Source: JBAXEO01 sp963789515
GTDB lineage: Bacteria; Actinomycetota; Coriobacteriia; Anaerosomatales; JAAXUF01
DNA: 64,000 bases
Assembly (NCBI GenBank): GCA_963789515.1
Contig: CAWBKW010000004.1
Coordinates: 434,001 to 498,000 of the forward strand
Direction: 5' to 3'
A program made the translations under genes and the position numbers. Under the pieces are notes generated by a model. The model did not search any database and was not told the DNA's origin. It saw only the letters and a list, made by a program, of their open reading frames with translations. How positions within the stretch are numbered: the first letter of the stretch is position 1; every line of letters starts with the position of its first letter. Positions 30,237 to 41,885 of this stretch are shown here, one piece after another.

Positions 30237-31184
30237 ATGCAGGCGTTGTGGCTCGAAGAACGCCAGCTGTCGATACGCGAGGTCGACCTGCCGCGGACGG
30301 ATGGCGAGGCGCTCATCCGCGTCTCGCTCTCGGGCATCTGCGGGACCGACATCGAGCTCGCTCGCGGCTACTACCCGTTCACGGGCGTCATCGGCCACGA
30401 GTTCGTCGGCGAGGTGGTCGAGTCGCCTGACCCGGCCTGGATCGGGCGTCGCGTCGTCGGAGAGATCAACGCCGTATGCGGCGCATGTGAGGCGTGCCGC
30501 AACGCGCGGCCGACCCACTGCGAATCGCGGACGGTGCTCGGCATCGCCGGACGCAACGGCGCCCACGCCGAGTACGTGTCGCTGCCGCTCGCCAACCTCC
30601 ACGCGGTGCCGGACTCCGTCGCCGACGAGGCCGCCGTGTTCGCCGAGCCGCTGGCTGCGGCGCTCGAGATCCTCGAGCAGGTCCACGTGCGCCCGGGCGA
30701 CCGCGTGCTGCTGGTCGGCGCCGGCCGTCTCGGACAGCTCGTGGCGCAGGTGCTCGCCCTGACCGGTGCGCGGCTGCGCGTTGTCGCGCGTCACCCGCAC
30801 CAGCGTGCACTGCTCCACGCCCGCGGCATCGAGACGATCGCTGCCGAGGAGGTCGAGCCGAGGCGCCACGACATCGTGGTCGAGGCGACCGGGTCGCCCT
30901 CCGGCCTCGATCTGGCGCGCGCGGCGCTCCGGCCGCGCGGCACGCTCGTGCTCAAGTCCACCTACCACGGCGAGGTCACGCTCGACCTCGCCCCCTTCGT
31001 CGTCGACGAGATCACCGTCGTCGGCTCGCGCTGCGGGCCGTTCGCGCCGGCCCTCAGGTTGCTTGAGCGAGGCGACGTGGACCCGACGCCGCTCATCGGC
31101 GAGACCTACCCGCTTGCCGGGGGCGTCGATGCGGTTCGAGCCGCCCAGCAGCCGGGCGCGATGAAGATCCTGATGCGCCCGTAG
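30237..31184 (+). CDS. Zinc-dependent medium-chain alcohol dehydrogenase-family protein
   Basis: 315 residues from ATG at 30237 (GAAGGGAG upstream). The GroES-like domain has catalytic-zinc residues in SLSGICGTDIE and IGHEFVGEVVE. A structural zinc site is CGACEACRNARPTHC. The Rossmann fold follows with LLVGAGRLGQLV at about 158. Residues GHE and the FAEPLAAALEIL stretch match threonine/sorbitol/2-deoxy-scyllo-inosamine dehydrogenase relatives. It is somewhat short for the family (usually about 340), missing part of the C-terminus. Substrate unknown. NAD(P)-dependent oxidation of a secondary alcohol is likely. Confidence 0.82.
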   Translation: MQALWLEERQLSIREVDLPRTDGEALIRVSLSGICGTDIELARGYYPFTGVIGHEFVGEVVESPDPAWIGRRVVGEINAVCGACEACRNARPTHCESRTVLGIAGRNGAHAEYVSLPLANLHAVPDSVADEAAVFAEPLAAALEILEQVHVRPGDRVLLVGAGRLGQLVAQVLALTGARLRVVARHPHQRALLHARGIETIAAEEVEPRRHDIVVEATGSPSGLDLARAALRPRGTLVLKSTYHGEVTLDLAPFVVDEITVVGSRCGPFAPALRLLERGDVDPTPLIGETYPLAGGVDAVRAAQQPGAMKILMRP

Positions 31185-31207
31185 CTCGTCTGAGGGAGAG
31201 GCCCGCA

Positions 31208-31704
31208 GTGAACCGCAAGGTCGTTGGAGCGCAGAACGTCAGCCGGATGTGTCTGGTCTGTGGCCGGGACAACGATCGAGCCTCAAGGCACGCTTCTACG
31301 AGCTCGAAGACGGCGAACTGCTCGGCGTGTTCACGCCGCTCACGGAACACCAAGGGTATCCGGGGCGGCTCCACGGCGGCATGGCCTCGACACTGCTGGA
31401 CGAGACGATGGGCCGAGCGATCAACACCCTTGAGCCCGATGCGTGGGGCGTGACGGTCAAGCTGTCGGTGAAGTTCCGAAAGCCGGTCCCGCTCGACCGC
31501 GACGTTCGGGCGATCGCGCGCATCACCAAGGTCGGCAGCCGTCTCTTCGAGGGCGCGGGCGAGATCGTACTCGACGACGGATCTGTGGCCGTCGAGGCGA
31601 CCGGCACGTACATGAAGCTGCCGATCGAACGTATCTCCGAAGGCGACTTCGATCTGGAGTGGTTCGCCGACGAGCGCGATGCCCCTGCGCATGTGGACCT
31701 CTGA
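31208..31704 (+). CDS. PaaI-family hotdog thioesterase, one frameshift
   Basis: About 165 residues joined. Starts at GTG 31208 with VVGAQNVSRMCLVCGRDND, the typical N-terminus of this subgroup. The frame breaks at about 31276 and continues SLKARFYELEDGELLGVF. The hotdog motif is GYPGRLHGGMASTLLDETMG, where the His-Gly-Gly and downstream Asp/Glu form the active region. Restoring the frame needs one base added (or two removed), one of the few breaks of that kind in the window. Probably hydrolyses an acyl-CoA; substrate not known. Confidence 0.83.
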
Positions 31705-31797
31705 CGCCCGGGAGACTCACCGGGACTGCAGGAATCGACCGAGAATGCCGATGCTACAACCCAAGTGATGACAATCTTGGGAGCGGGCTGAATACCC

Positions 31798-33507
31798 TTG
31801 GTCACCTTCAACGACACGGATCGGCGCAGGCGCGTCGACGAACTCAACGCGGAAGCGACCGCCCTCGGGTGGCTTGACTACGACCGTCTGCAGAAGCTCG
31901 CCGACGAAGCGTTCGAGTTGGCATGCCACAAGGATGCCGACGGCAACCAGTACCCCTACGGCATGGCGAGCGCGCTGAGCCTGCTCGCGGAGCGCAACTG
32001 CACCGTCGGCGAGTGGAGTACCGCGCTCTCCGAAGCCTCGCAGGCGCTCTCCCTCCTCGAATCGCAGCCGGTGACGTCGGTGACCGGCTCCCTCTACCAG
32101 ACCATCGGATGGACGCGCTACTTCCTCGGCGACTACGTTCAGGCGCTCGACAACCTGAATAGGGCGCTCCGCATCGCCGAGCAGACCGACGATCGGAGTC
32201 TCCAGGCGTACGTGCTCGACCGCATCGCAAGCGTCCAGAGCTCGGCGGGACAGCCTACCGTGGCGTTGGGGACTCACAAGCGCTCGCTCGCCATGCATCG
32301 GGAGCGGGGCGATCGTCTCGGCGAGGCTCGGGCGCTCAACAACATGGCCTACACATACATGGATCTCGGCAAGCTCGGCGCCGCTCTGGAGGCCGCCGAT
32401 CGCTCGTTGGCCCTCACGCACGAGATCGGCAGCGTCCATCTCCTGGCAGGCGTGTACGACACCCTTGCCGAGGTGGAGCTCAGGAGCGGGAAACTCGATG
32501 AGGCCGAGCAGTACTCGCGAAAGGGACTCGAGACCGCGCTGTCGTGCAAGTCCGAGCCCGACACGGGTGACAGCATGTTCATGCTCGGGCGTATCGAGTG
32601 TGCGCGCGGCAACTGGACCGAGGCCATCGAGGCGACCGGACAGGCGCTCGCCATCGCCGAGCGTCTCGGCAGTGCGGTGGAGGAGTACAGGTGCCACAAG
32701 CTGCTCGCGGAGATCTACGAGCGCTTCGGCGACTTCCCCTCGGCGCTGTGGCACTATCGCCGGTTCCATGAACTCGAAAGCGCGAAGAGAACGGGTGAGA
32801 CCGAGAGCCGACTGGCGCGGCTTGCCGTGGAGCATCAGGTCGAGTCCGCACGCAAGGACGCCGAGATCCTGAGATTGCGCAGCCTCGCGCTCGAGCGAGA
32901 GGTGGAGGAGGGGCGCGTGGCTCAGGCGTCGCTGGAGGCGCAGGCCTCACTCGACCCCCTCACGGGCCTGTTCAACCGCCGGCACACGTCGGTGTTGCGC
33001 GAAGAGTTGCGCAGGGCGCTCAGCCTGGGTCACCCGGTCAGTCTGACGATGTTCGACATCGACCGATTCAAGAACGTGAACGACGAGAACGGACACGCCG
33101 CCGGGGACAAGGTCCTCGTCTCCATCGCCGGCGAGTTGCGCGCGAACGCGCGGAAGTCCGACATGCCCTGCCGGTGGGGCGGGGACGAGTTCCTTGTGCT
33201 TCTCGTCGACATGGACGCCGATGCGGCCGGAAGCGCTGCAGAGCGTCTGCGCCTGGCGGTCGCGGAATCGTCGGTGCTCTGCTCGGGCGTGCCCGTTTCC
33301 GTAACGCTCAGCGCCGGCGTTGCAAGCGTCGACGCTGACGCACCCGCTGATTTCGACGCGCTGGTGGCCCGGGCCGACGCCGCTCTCTACGCCGCGAAGG
33401 CGGCCGGCCGCAACCGCGTCGTCGTGAGCGAGGGCGCGGACAGCTTCGCCGCGCCGAGGACCCTTCGGGTCGTATCCACGAGGGACGACGTCGTTCTGGC
33501 GGGCTAG
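31798..33507 (+). CDS. TPR-containing diguanylate cyclase (GGDEF)
   Basis: 569 residues from TTG at 31798; GGGAG lies about 14 bases upstream, so the start is not certain. Residues about 20-340 are TPR-like helical repeats (ASALSLLAERNCTVGEWSTA; YQTIGWTRYFLGDYVQALDN). A coiled-coil linker (about 345-385, EILRLRSLALEREVEEGRVA) leads to a GGDEF domain: DPLTGLFNRRH, FDIDRFKNVND and an intact WGGDEFLVL active site. It would make cyclic di-GMP. No membrane segment is seen, so it is probably a soluble sensor. The residues four to five before GGDEF (MPCR) do not give the usual RxxD inhibitory site. Confidence 0.88.
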   Translation: MVTFNDTDRRRRVDELNAEATALGWLDYDRLQKLADEAFELACHKDADGNQYPYGMASALSLLAERNCTVGEWSTALSEASQALSLLESQPVTSVTGSLYQTIGWTRYFLGDYVQALDNLNRALRIAEQTDDRSLQAYVLDRIASVQSSAGQPTVALGTHKRSLAMHRERGDRLGEARALNNMAYTYMDLGKLGAALEAADRSLALTHEIGSVHLLAGVYDTLAEVELRSGKLDEAEQYSRKGLETALSCKSEPDTGDSMFMLGRIECARGNWTEAIEATGQALAIAERLGSAVEEYRCHKLLAEIYERFGDFPSALWHYRRFHELESAKRTGETESRLARLAVEHQVESARKDAEILRLRSLALEREVEEGRVAQASLEAQASLDPLTGLFNRRHTSVLREELRRALSLGHPVSLTMFDIDRFKNVNDENGHAAGDKVLVSIAGELRANARKSDMPCRWGGDEFLVLLVDMDADAAGSAAERLRLAVAESSVLCSGVPVSVTLSAGVASVDADAPADFDALVARADAALYAAKAAGRNRVVVSEGADSFAAPRTLRVVSTRDDVVLAG

Positions 33508-34264
33508 CCCGTGATGAAGGCGGGCGGCGTGACGTCGTCGTAGATCCTCGCCGAGACGAGCTTCCCGCTCCGCCCCGCGCGTGTAGGACGCAGCACCCGC
33601 CTGGGCGGGCATCTTCTGGCTCCCCCACTTGTCGGCGAGGTACTCGAAGACGACCGTCGTGCCGTCGTCGGTGATCGAGCCGAGATGCAGGGTGATGCCG
33701 CCGTCGGCCAGGATCCGTTCGTACCACGCGGTCCGGTCGGCGCCCGGCATGGGTGTACGCCGAGCCGGCCGGCTCCCGCACCATGCCGTCCGGCTCGAAG
33801 ACCGCGTCGGCCGCCGCCGCATCGCCCGCCGTGAGCGCGTCGTGGTAGCTTCCGACCGGCTCGGCGGGCCGCTCGGCCAGGTTGTAGTACGCGAGCACGC
33901 CGTGGCGGACCTCGTGTGTGCCGTACAGCGGCCACGTGCTGTGATAGACACGCAGGTCGCGGATGCAGCCTCCGTCGATCTCCGCGATCAGCATGATGGG
34001 CAGCTCGCATTCGTTCCCGTCGAACTCGAGCCACAGGGTGATCTCGTGAATGATGCGCCGGGCGGTCTCGGTCGTGCGAACGTCCTCGACGCGCGCTTCA
34101 TGGGCGTCGAGCCACGCGCGGGTCTCGGCGACGAACTCCGGCGGAAGCTGCTTGCCGCCGAGCGGCGAGTCCACGGTGGCGCGCTCGCAGAACGAGCCGA
34201 GCACACCGATATCTCCCGCGATCAGGCGTGGGTAGAGCTCACGAACGGTCTCTCTCGCGGGCAT
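33504..34264 (-). CDS. SnoaL/NTF2-like protein with two domains, two frameshifts
   Basis: About 252 residues joined. It starts MPARETVRELYPRLIAGDIG and has two SnoaL-like halves, the first about 1-120 (FDGNECELPIMLIAEIDGG, DLRVYHSTWPLYG) and the second about 125-250 (SYHDALTAGDAAAADAVFEP; WYERILADGGITLHLGSI; VVFEYLADKWGS). Frames change at about 33765 and 33570, each repaired by removing one base. The end is SARIYDDVTPPAFITG. The fold is common in small-molecule isomerases and cyclases, but many members have no known function. It overlaps the stop of the convergent GGDEF gene. Confidence 0.7.
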
Positions 34265-34378
34265 GGGCGACCCCTTCGTCGGACGGACGTCATGTCAGGG
34301 TTGTTCCCGAATCGGGCCCTGCCGCGCTGCCGCTCGGCGATGACGAGCGGTTTCGTGCGGTCCCGGACGCAAGCGCGT

Positions 34379-35566
34379 TCAGCGCCCTGCGTGTCCGGTC
34401 GCGAGCCGGCCGCCTCGCCAGACCCCGCCGACGAGCGGCGCGCCGGGGCGATAGGCCAGATGGAGGTACGTGGGGGCCTCGAGTACCACGATGTCGGCCC
34501 GAGTCCCCTCGGCGATCCGGCCGATCGAGTCGCTGCGCAGTGCAGCCGCCCCGCCGCGGGTTGCGGCAAGAAGCGCCTGAGCGGGCGTCATGTGCATCTC
34601 GCGGACGGCCAGCGCGATCATCAGCGGCATCGACGTGGTGTACGACGTGCCCGGGTTGCAGTCGGTGGCGATGGCGACCGTCGCGCCCGGCGTCGATCAG
34701 ACGCCGCGCGTCGGGGAACTCGGAGCCGGCGCTGAACTCCGCGCCCGGCAGCAGCGTCGCGACCACGCCCGCCGAGACGATCGCGTCGATGTCGTCGTCG
34801 GTGAGGTGCGTGCAGTGATCGATGCTCGCCGCGCCGAACTCGGCAGCGACGCGCGCGCCCGGCCCGTGCCCGAGCTGGTTGCCGTGGAGCCTCGGCATGA
34901 GCCCCGCGGCGATACCCGCCGACAAGACCCGTCGTGTCTCGGCCTCGTCGAACGCCCCGCGGTCGCAGAAGACGTCGATCCAGCGCGCGAGCGGAGCGCA
35001 CGCCGAGAGCATCGGCCCGCAGACGAGGTCGACGTACGCGGCCCGATCGTCGGCATACTCGGGCGGCACCACGTGCGCGCCCAGGAAGGTGGTCTCGGCG
35101 GTGAACTCGCCGGCGATGCGCAGGATGCGCGCCTCGGTCTCGACGTCGAGCCCGTAGCCGCTCTTGATCTCGACGGTGGTGGTGCCGAGCGAGACCGCCT
35201 CGGCGAACAGCCGCGCCGTGCTCGCGCGCAGCTCCTCATCGCTCGCCGCGCGGGTGGCGGCGACGGTGGTCGCGATGCCGCCGCCGGTGTAGGGCTCCCC
35301 CGCCATCCTCGCCGAGAACTCCGCCGAGCGGTCGCCGGCGAACACCAGGTGCGTGTGGCTGTCGACGAATCCGGGCACGACCGCCCGGCCGTCGACATCG
35401 ACGCGCTCGTCGGCGGCCGGTGCCGCACTCGCCGAGCCGACCCAGGCGACGGTGCCGTCGCTGTCGATCACCAGCGCCGCATCGCGCACGATGCCGAGCG
35501 GTGAACCGTCGCCGGCAGCGGGGTCGCAGGTGACGAGTTCCCCGATGCCGGTGAGCAGCGTCGTGG

Positions 35567-35570
<4 letters not shown>
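34379..35570 (-). CDS. hutI: Imidazolonepropionase, one frameshift
   Basis: Joined length about 396 residues. Third step of histidine degradation: 4-imidazolone-5-propionate to N-formimino-L-glutamate. Amidohydrolase motifs are PGFVDSHTHLVFAG (metal His pair), EIKSGYGLD, LHGNQLGHG and ASIDHCTHL. The frame breaks at about 34685, where a GGG run appears one G too long; the second frame gives MIALAVREMHMTPAQALLA to the end. The GTG start (35568-35570) overlaps the hutU stop as GTGA, showing coupling. Confidence 0.93.
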
Positions 35571-37275
<1,705 letters not shown>

Positions 37276-37305
37276 GACGGCGTGCTCCTTCGCGTTGGTT
37301 CCGGT

Positions 37306-38850
37306 CTAGTCGAGGTGGCCGACGGCGCGCTCGACGGCGGCGAGCAACGCACCGCCCACCACCAGCTCGTGGACGGCGTCGATCTCGGGGGCGAGCCAGC
37401 GGTCGGGACCGGCGGGCTCCACGACCGCACGGATGGCGGCGTGCGCGGCCCCGGTTCCTGCTGCGGGCGTCAGCGGCGCGCGGAAGTCCAGCGCGCGGGC
37501 CGCGGTCATCAGTTCGATGGCGAGCACGCGCGACAGCCCGTCGACGCTGCGGCGCAGTTTGCGCCCGGCGCTCCAGCCCATCGACACGTGGTCCTCCTGC
37601 ATCGCCGAGGAGGGGATCGAGTCCACACTCGCCGGCGCCGCGAGCCGCTTGAGCTCGCTCACGATCCCCGCCGAGGTGTACTGCGCGATCATCAGCCCCG
37701 AGTCCACCCCGGGGTCGTTGGCGAGGAACGGCGGGAGGCCGTTGTTGCGGTTGGCGTCGAGCATGCGGTCGGTGCGGCGCTCCGAGATCGAGGCCAGGTC
37801 GGCGGCCGCGATCGCGAGGAAGTCGAGCACGTAGGCGACGGGTGCGCCGTGGAAGTTGCCGTTGCTCTCGACGCTGCCGTCCGGCAGCACGACCGGGTTG
37901 TCGATGGTCGAATCCAGCTCCCGGCCGGCGACCTTCTCGGCGTGGGTGAGCGTGTCTCGGACGGCGCCGGCGACCTGCGGGGCGCAGCGCAGCGAGTACG
38001 CGTCCTGCACCCGCACGTCGTCGACCGTGTGCGACGCGACGATGCCGCTGCCTTCGAGCACGCGCGTCATGTTGCGCGCGCTGGCCGCCTGCCCGGGATG
38101 CGGCCGTAACGCCTGCAGCTCCGCCGAGAAGACCCGGTCGGTCCCGAGCAGTGCCTCGACGCTCATGGCGGCCGCGACGTCGGCGAGCTTGACCAGCGTC
38201 GTGAGGTCCGCGATCGCAAGGGCGAGCATGCCGAGCATGCCGTCGGTTCCGTTGATGAGCGCGAGGCCTTCCTTCTCGGCGAGCTCGACGGGCGCGAAGC
38301 CGGCCGAGGAGAGCGCCTCGGCGGCAGACATCTTCACGCCACGGGCGTTGTACACGTCGCCCTCGCCCATGATCGCGAGCGCGCACGCCGCCAGGGGCGC
38401 GAGGTCGCCTGAACAGCCGAGCGAACCGTACTCCGGGACGCAGGGAGTGATGCGAGTGTTGAGCAGGTCGACGTACGCCTGCGCGGTCGAAAGCCGAACG
38501 CCGGTGCGCCCGCTCGCCAGCGTGGACAGGCGCAGCAGCATGAGCGCGCGGACGACTTCGGTCTCGACGCACGCGCCGCTGCCGGCTGCGTGCGAGCGGA
38601 TGAGCGAACGCTGGAGCTGGGCCCGCATGGACGGCTCGATGTACTTGGTCGCAAGCGCGCCGAAGCCGGTGCTCACGCCGTAGACGGGCCGTCCCGAGCT
38701 CGCCAGCTCTTCGATGTGCGTGCGCGAGGCCTCGATGGCCGCGGCCGACGCCGCCGACAGCTCGACGCGCGCCCCGTTGCGCGCGACGGCAACGACGTCT
38801 TCCAGGTCCAGAGGACCGATACCGATAGTCACGATCGGAGTTCCTGGCAC
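37306..38850 (-). CDS. hutH: Histidine ammonia-lyase
   Basis: 514 residues from the GTG at 38848-38850 (GAGGGGG about 5 bases upstream); a GTG at 38832 is the alternative. Deaminates histidine to urocanate. The self-forming MIO cofactor tripeptide lies in GSLGCSGDLAPLA. Here it is Cys-Ser-Gly rather than the textbook Ala-Ser-Gly; Cys at the first position is tolerated in the superfamily as far as I know. The catalytic Tyr region YGVSTGFG, the NGTDGML loop, and NNGLPPFL are also present. Frame intact. First gene of the minus-strand hut operon, divergent from hutG. Confidence 0.94.
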   Translation of the reverse strand: MPGTPIVTIGIGPLDLEDVVAVARNGARVELSAASAAAIEASRTHIEELASSGRPVYGVSTGFGALATKYIEPSMRAQLQRSLIRSHAAGSGACVETEVVRALMLLRLSTLASGRTGVRLSTAQAYVDLLNTRITPCVPEYGSLGCSGDLAPLAACALAIMGEGDVYNARGVKMSAAEALSSAGFAPVELAEKEGLALINGTDGMLGMLALAIADLTTLVKLADVAAAMSVEALLGTDRVFSAELQALRPHPGQAASARNMTRVLEGSGIVASHTVDDVRVQDAYSLRCAPQVAGAVRDTLTHAEKVAGRELDSTIDNPVVLPDGSVESNGNFHGAPVAYVLDFLAIAAADLASISERRTDRMLDANRNNGLPPFLANDPGVDSGLMIAQYTSAGIVSELKRLAAPASVDSIPSSAMQEDHVSMGWSAGRKLRRSVDGLSRVLAIELMTAARALDFRAPLTPAAGTGAAHAAIRAVVEPAGPDRWLAPEIDAVHELVVGGALLAAVERAVGHLD

Positions 38851-39015
38851 TCGTGCCCCCTCGACAACCCGCCGCTGGGTGGTAGCGTTGCGGCGATAAG
38901 GCGGATAGGTTCGTCTCGCGGTTCGCAAGACCGCCAGTTTAGATGGCACCAGCTGGGAATATCCACTTCAGCACAGTAAAGTACCGCCGCTCCTACCAGG
39001 AAGCCGAGGCTGACC

Positions 39016-39939
39016 GTGACCGAACTGGAGCTCCCGAGCGACCCGCTGTGGCCGCGCGCCGCTGATTGGTTCGTACCCGCAAGCGGCGGGACTGCCGCGC
39101 CGTGCGACCTCGCACTGCTCGGCGTGCCGACGTGGCGCTCGTCGATCACCCCTACGGGCGCGCACGGGACTCCGGCAGCTGTCCGAGACGCGCTGCTGCG
39201 CTACTCGACGTTCTCGGCGAGCCACAATGTCGACGTTGCCGGCCTCGAAGCAATCGACTACGGCGACGTCGAGGAGCCCGACGGCCCCGAAGGCGAGGCG
39301 CGGGTGGCCGAGGCGGTCGGACGCGCGTCCGCCGCCAGACTGCTCGTTGCCCTGGGCGGCGACAACTCGCTCACGTACTCGGTGATGAAGGGGTTGTGGC
39401 CAGCGGAAGGCGAACTGGCGAGCGTGGGGCTCATCACCGTCGACGCGCACCATGACTTGCGCGACGGGATCAGCAACGGCTCGCCGGTGCGGCGCCTCAT
39501 CGAGGCTGGACTGCCGGGCTCGAACGTCGTGCAGATCGGAATCGCCGACTTCTCGAACTCGGCAGCCTACGCGGCGCGGGCGAGAGAGCTCGGCATCCAC
39601 GTGATCACCCGCGGCGAGCTACGTCGGTCCCCGCTCACCGACATCGCCTCTCACGCTCTCGCGATAGCCGGCGCCGGCGGGCGCCCGGTGTTCGTCGACA
39701 TCGACGTGGACGTCTGCGACCGCGCGGCTGTGCCCGCCTGCCCGTCGGCGGCCCCCGGCGGCATCTCGGCCGACGAGCTGCGCCAGCTCGCCTTCCTGCT
39801 CGCGCGCTCGCCGATGGTCCGCGGAATCGACGTCGCCGAGATCGACGCCAGCATCGACGCACCGGACCAGCGCACCGTTCGACTGGCCGCGCTGCTGGTG
39901 CTGGAGGCTGCGGCGGGGCTGAGCGTCCGCGGGAAGTAG
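39016..39939 (+). CDS. hutG: Formimidoylglutamase (ureohydrolase/arginase family)
   Basis: 307 residues from GTG 39016. Arginase-fold manganese enzyme. Seen are ALGGDNSLTYSV, where the usual metal-ligand His of GGDH is Asn, TVDAHHDLRDG (DAHxD ligands) and FVDIDVDVCDRAAVP (SxDxDxxDP-type ligands). Position divergent from hutH completes the pathway His-urocanate-imidazolonepropionate-formiminoglutamate-glutamate plus formamide. The GGDN variant may define this subfamily rather than inactivate it (inference). Intergenic region 38851-39015 must hold promoters for both directions; I see no clear operator. Confidence 0.85.
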   Translation: MTELELPSDPLWPRAADWFVPASGGTAAPCDLALLGVPTWRSSITPTGAHGTPAAVRDALLRYSTFSASHNVDVAGLEAIDYGDVEEPDGPEGEARVAEAVGRASAARLLVALGGDNSLTYSVMKGLWPAEGELASVGLITVDAHHDLRDGISNGSPVRRLIEAGLPGSNVVQIGIADFSNSAAYAARARELGIHVITRGELRRSPLTDIASHALAIAGAGGRPVFVDIDVDVCDRAAVPACPSAAPGGISADELRQLAFLLARSPMVRGIDVAEIDASIDAPDQRTVRLAALLVLEAAAGLSVRGK

Positions 39940-39974
39940 TAGCACGCCTCGACCTGCGCAATCGCGCACGCGAC

Positions 39975-40791
39975 CTACGCGACGGCTGCGCGGCGCTCCC
40001 CTGCGGCGACGCGACCGGCATGCGATGCGATCCGCCCGGTAAGAGCCGCGACGACCGCAGCTGCGAGGGCGGCAGCGAGGTAGGTGATGCCGGGCGTCTC
40101 GGTCATCACGAGCAGGCCCACCACGGCGAAGAACGCGGCTCCACCCCACATCCCCGCGACCGAGCCACGAAGCATGTTCAACGCGGAGTCCTTGCCGGCC
40201 GAGCGGTGCGTCGAGACGGCCATGACGGCCGTGATCGCAGGAATCGTCGCCAGCATGCCGCTCGACTACGGAGCCTAACGCGGTAGATGCGACCGACACT
40301 CCCACGACCACCGCGCTGGCGATCGCCATTCGAAAGACGAGTTGACGCCGGGTCGTGGTGCGGGTCGTCGTCGGGGTGGTCACCAGGCGCTTCGGCGCCC
40401 GGGCGACCACCGCGACGATCCCGAGGACGGCCGCTGCGAACACCAGCGTCATCCCCAAACCGAGGTGTACCTGCGAAAGCGCGAATGTGACGGTCAAACA
40501 GGAGATCCCCGCCAGTGCAAGCGAGCGCCTCCAGGAGCGCCCCTGCGCGGCGAGCGAGTAGCCCGCGACGAACACCGCGGCTCCGACGAGTCCCAAGAGC
40601 ATTCCGCGCGCGGCGTTCTCGGCGAAGCGCGGGCCGTGTTCGGTGAGGAGAAAGAACGATGCGGGGCCGGAGGTGAGCGGAAGGCCCAGAACCCAGCCTC
40701 CCACGGCGGCGCCCCACCGGTGCTCGACTATTGCGGCCAGGGCGAGCAGGACTGGGGCGATGAGGGCTTTGGCGGCGAGCAGAAGAAGCAT
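39975..40791 (-). CDS. Uncharacterised polytopic membrane protein, one frameshift
   Basis: Joined length about 271 residues from ATG at 40789-40791. About eight hydrophobic segments occur in two similar halves: VGGWVLGLPLTSGPASFFLL with GMLLGLVGAAVFVAGYSL, and SGMLATIPAITAVMAVSTH with GSVAGMWGGAAFFAVVGLL. The half-repeats suggest an internally duplicated transporter-like fold. The frame breaks at about 40265 and is restored by removing one base. Divergent from a LysR regulator across an AT-rich gap (40850-40905), which may regulate it. No family function known to me. Confidence 0.7.
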
Positions 40792-40912
40792 AGAAGGAAC
40801 CTTTCCAGTTGCTGCTGATCTTGGCACCTCCTATCCTCTCTCCGTTTGAGCATCGCGTCCATTTACTCTATTCTAAGGTAAGCATCGTATATTTCTTTGC
40901 TCGTTTCGAGAT

Positions 40913-41875
40913 GTGGAGCCTTACGTGACGCTCAACACAACGCGACTGCAGATCCTGCGAGAGGTCTCCTCCCGCGGTACCATCACCGCAGCAGCCAAAG
41001 CGCTCTACCTCACTCCCCCGGCCGTTTCGCACCAGCTCGCGGTGCTCGAACGCGAGGTGGGCGTGCCGCTGCTGCAGCGCACGGCACGCTCGATCCAGCT
41101 CACGGGCGCCGGGCGTCTCTTGGTCCAGCACGCCGACACGATCCTCGCGGAGTGTGAGATCGCGCTCGCCGACGTCGAGTCGTTCGCAGCCGAGGTGTCC
41201 GGGACGGTGCGGCTCTCGGCCTTCCAGACGGCGGCGCAGAGCATCGCCCTGCCCGCCATGGTGGCCTTGCGCAGCCAGTACCCTCGGCTGGAGATCATCG
41301 CCAACGACCTGGAGCCGACCGTGGCGATCCCGGCGCTCAAGTCCGTTCAGCTCGACATCGCGCTGTCGCACGAGTGGGACTACGTGCCGCTGCCCAAGGA
41401 GCCGGCTCTCGACCGCTTCGGCCTGCTGGCCGAGCCGATCTTCGCGCTGCTGCCCTCGGGTCACCCGCTTGCCGGAGGCCCGGTGCACCTCAAGGACCTC
41501 GCGGACGAGCACTGGTGCGTGGCCAAGGAGTCGGCCGCCAGCCGCCGCGCGGTCAACCGCATCACGAGCGCGGCAGGATTCGAGCCCAACGTGGTGATGG
41601 AGAGCAACTACTTCCGCGCAATCGGCGCCGCGGTGGAGGCCGGGCTGGGAGTGGGCATCGCGCCGCAGATGACCGACCTGCGCGGCCTCGACATCGTGAT
41701 CCAACCGCTCGTCGACCCGGCGATCCATCGCCGCGTGATGGCTGTGGTCCGCAAGGGCTCGGGAGGTTCGCCGACGATCCGCGCCGTGCTCGACGCGCTC
41801 CTGGTCGCGGCAGAGGCCGCCTCGGCGTCAGCCGACATCGACTACCCCGCCGGCGCCAAGCCCGCCGCGAGCTAG
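40913..41875 (+). CDS. LysR-family transcriptional regulator
   Basis: 320 residues from GTG at 40913 (a GTG at 40925 is possible). N-terminal winged helix (LQILREVSSRGTITAAAKAL; TPPAVSHQLAVLEREVGVPL), then a periplasmic-binding-protein-like effector domain. The effector domain has SAFQTAAQSIALPAMVAL. It lies divergent from the membrane protein gene and convergent with the ornithine racemase gene. Either is a possible target. The effector is unknown. Confidence 0.9.
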   Translation: MEPYVTLNTTRLQILREVSSRGTITAAAKALYLTPPAVSHQLAVLEREVGVPLLQRTARSIQLTGAGRLLVQHADTILAECEIALADVESFAAEVSGTVRLSAFQTAAQSIALPAMVALRSQYPRLEIIANDLEPTVAIPALKSVQLDIALSHEWDYVPLPKEPALDRFGLLAEPIFALLPSGHPLAGGPVHLKDLADEHWCVAKESAASRRAVNRITSAAGFEPNVVMESNYFRAIGAAVEAGLGVGIAPQMTDLRGLDIVIQPLVDPAIHRRVMAVVRKGSGGSPTIRAVLDALLVAAEAASASADIDYPAGAKPAAS

Positions 41876-41885
41876 GGACGAGCGC

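Noticed and set aside
32947..33951. Long reading frames antisense to GGDEF, nrdD, oraE, hut and TypA genes
   Set aside because: High-GC shadow frames: Arg/Ala/Pro-rich, no motifs, and fully overlapped by recognisable genes.
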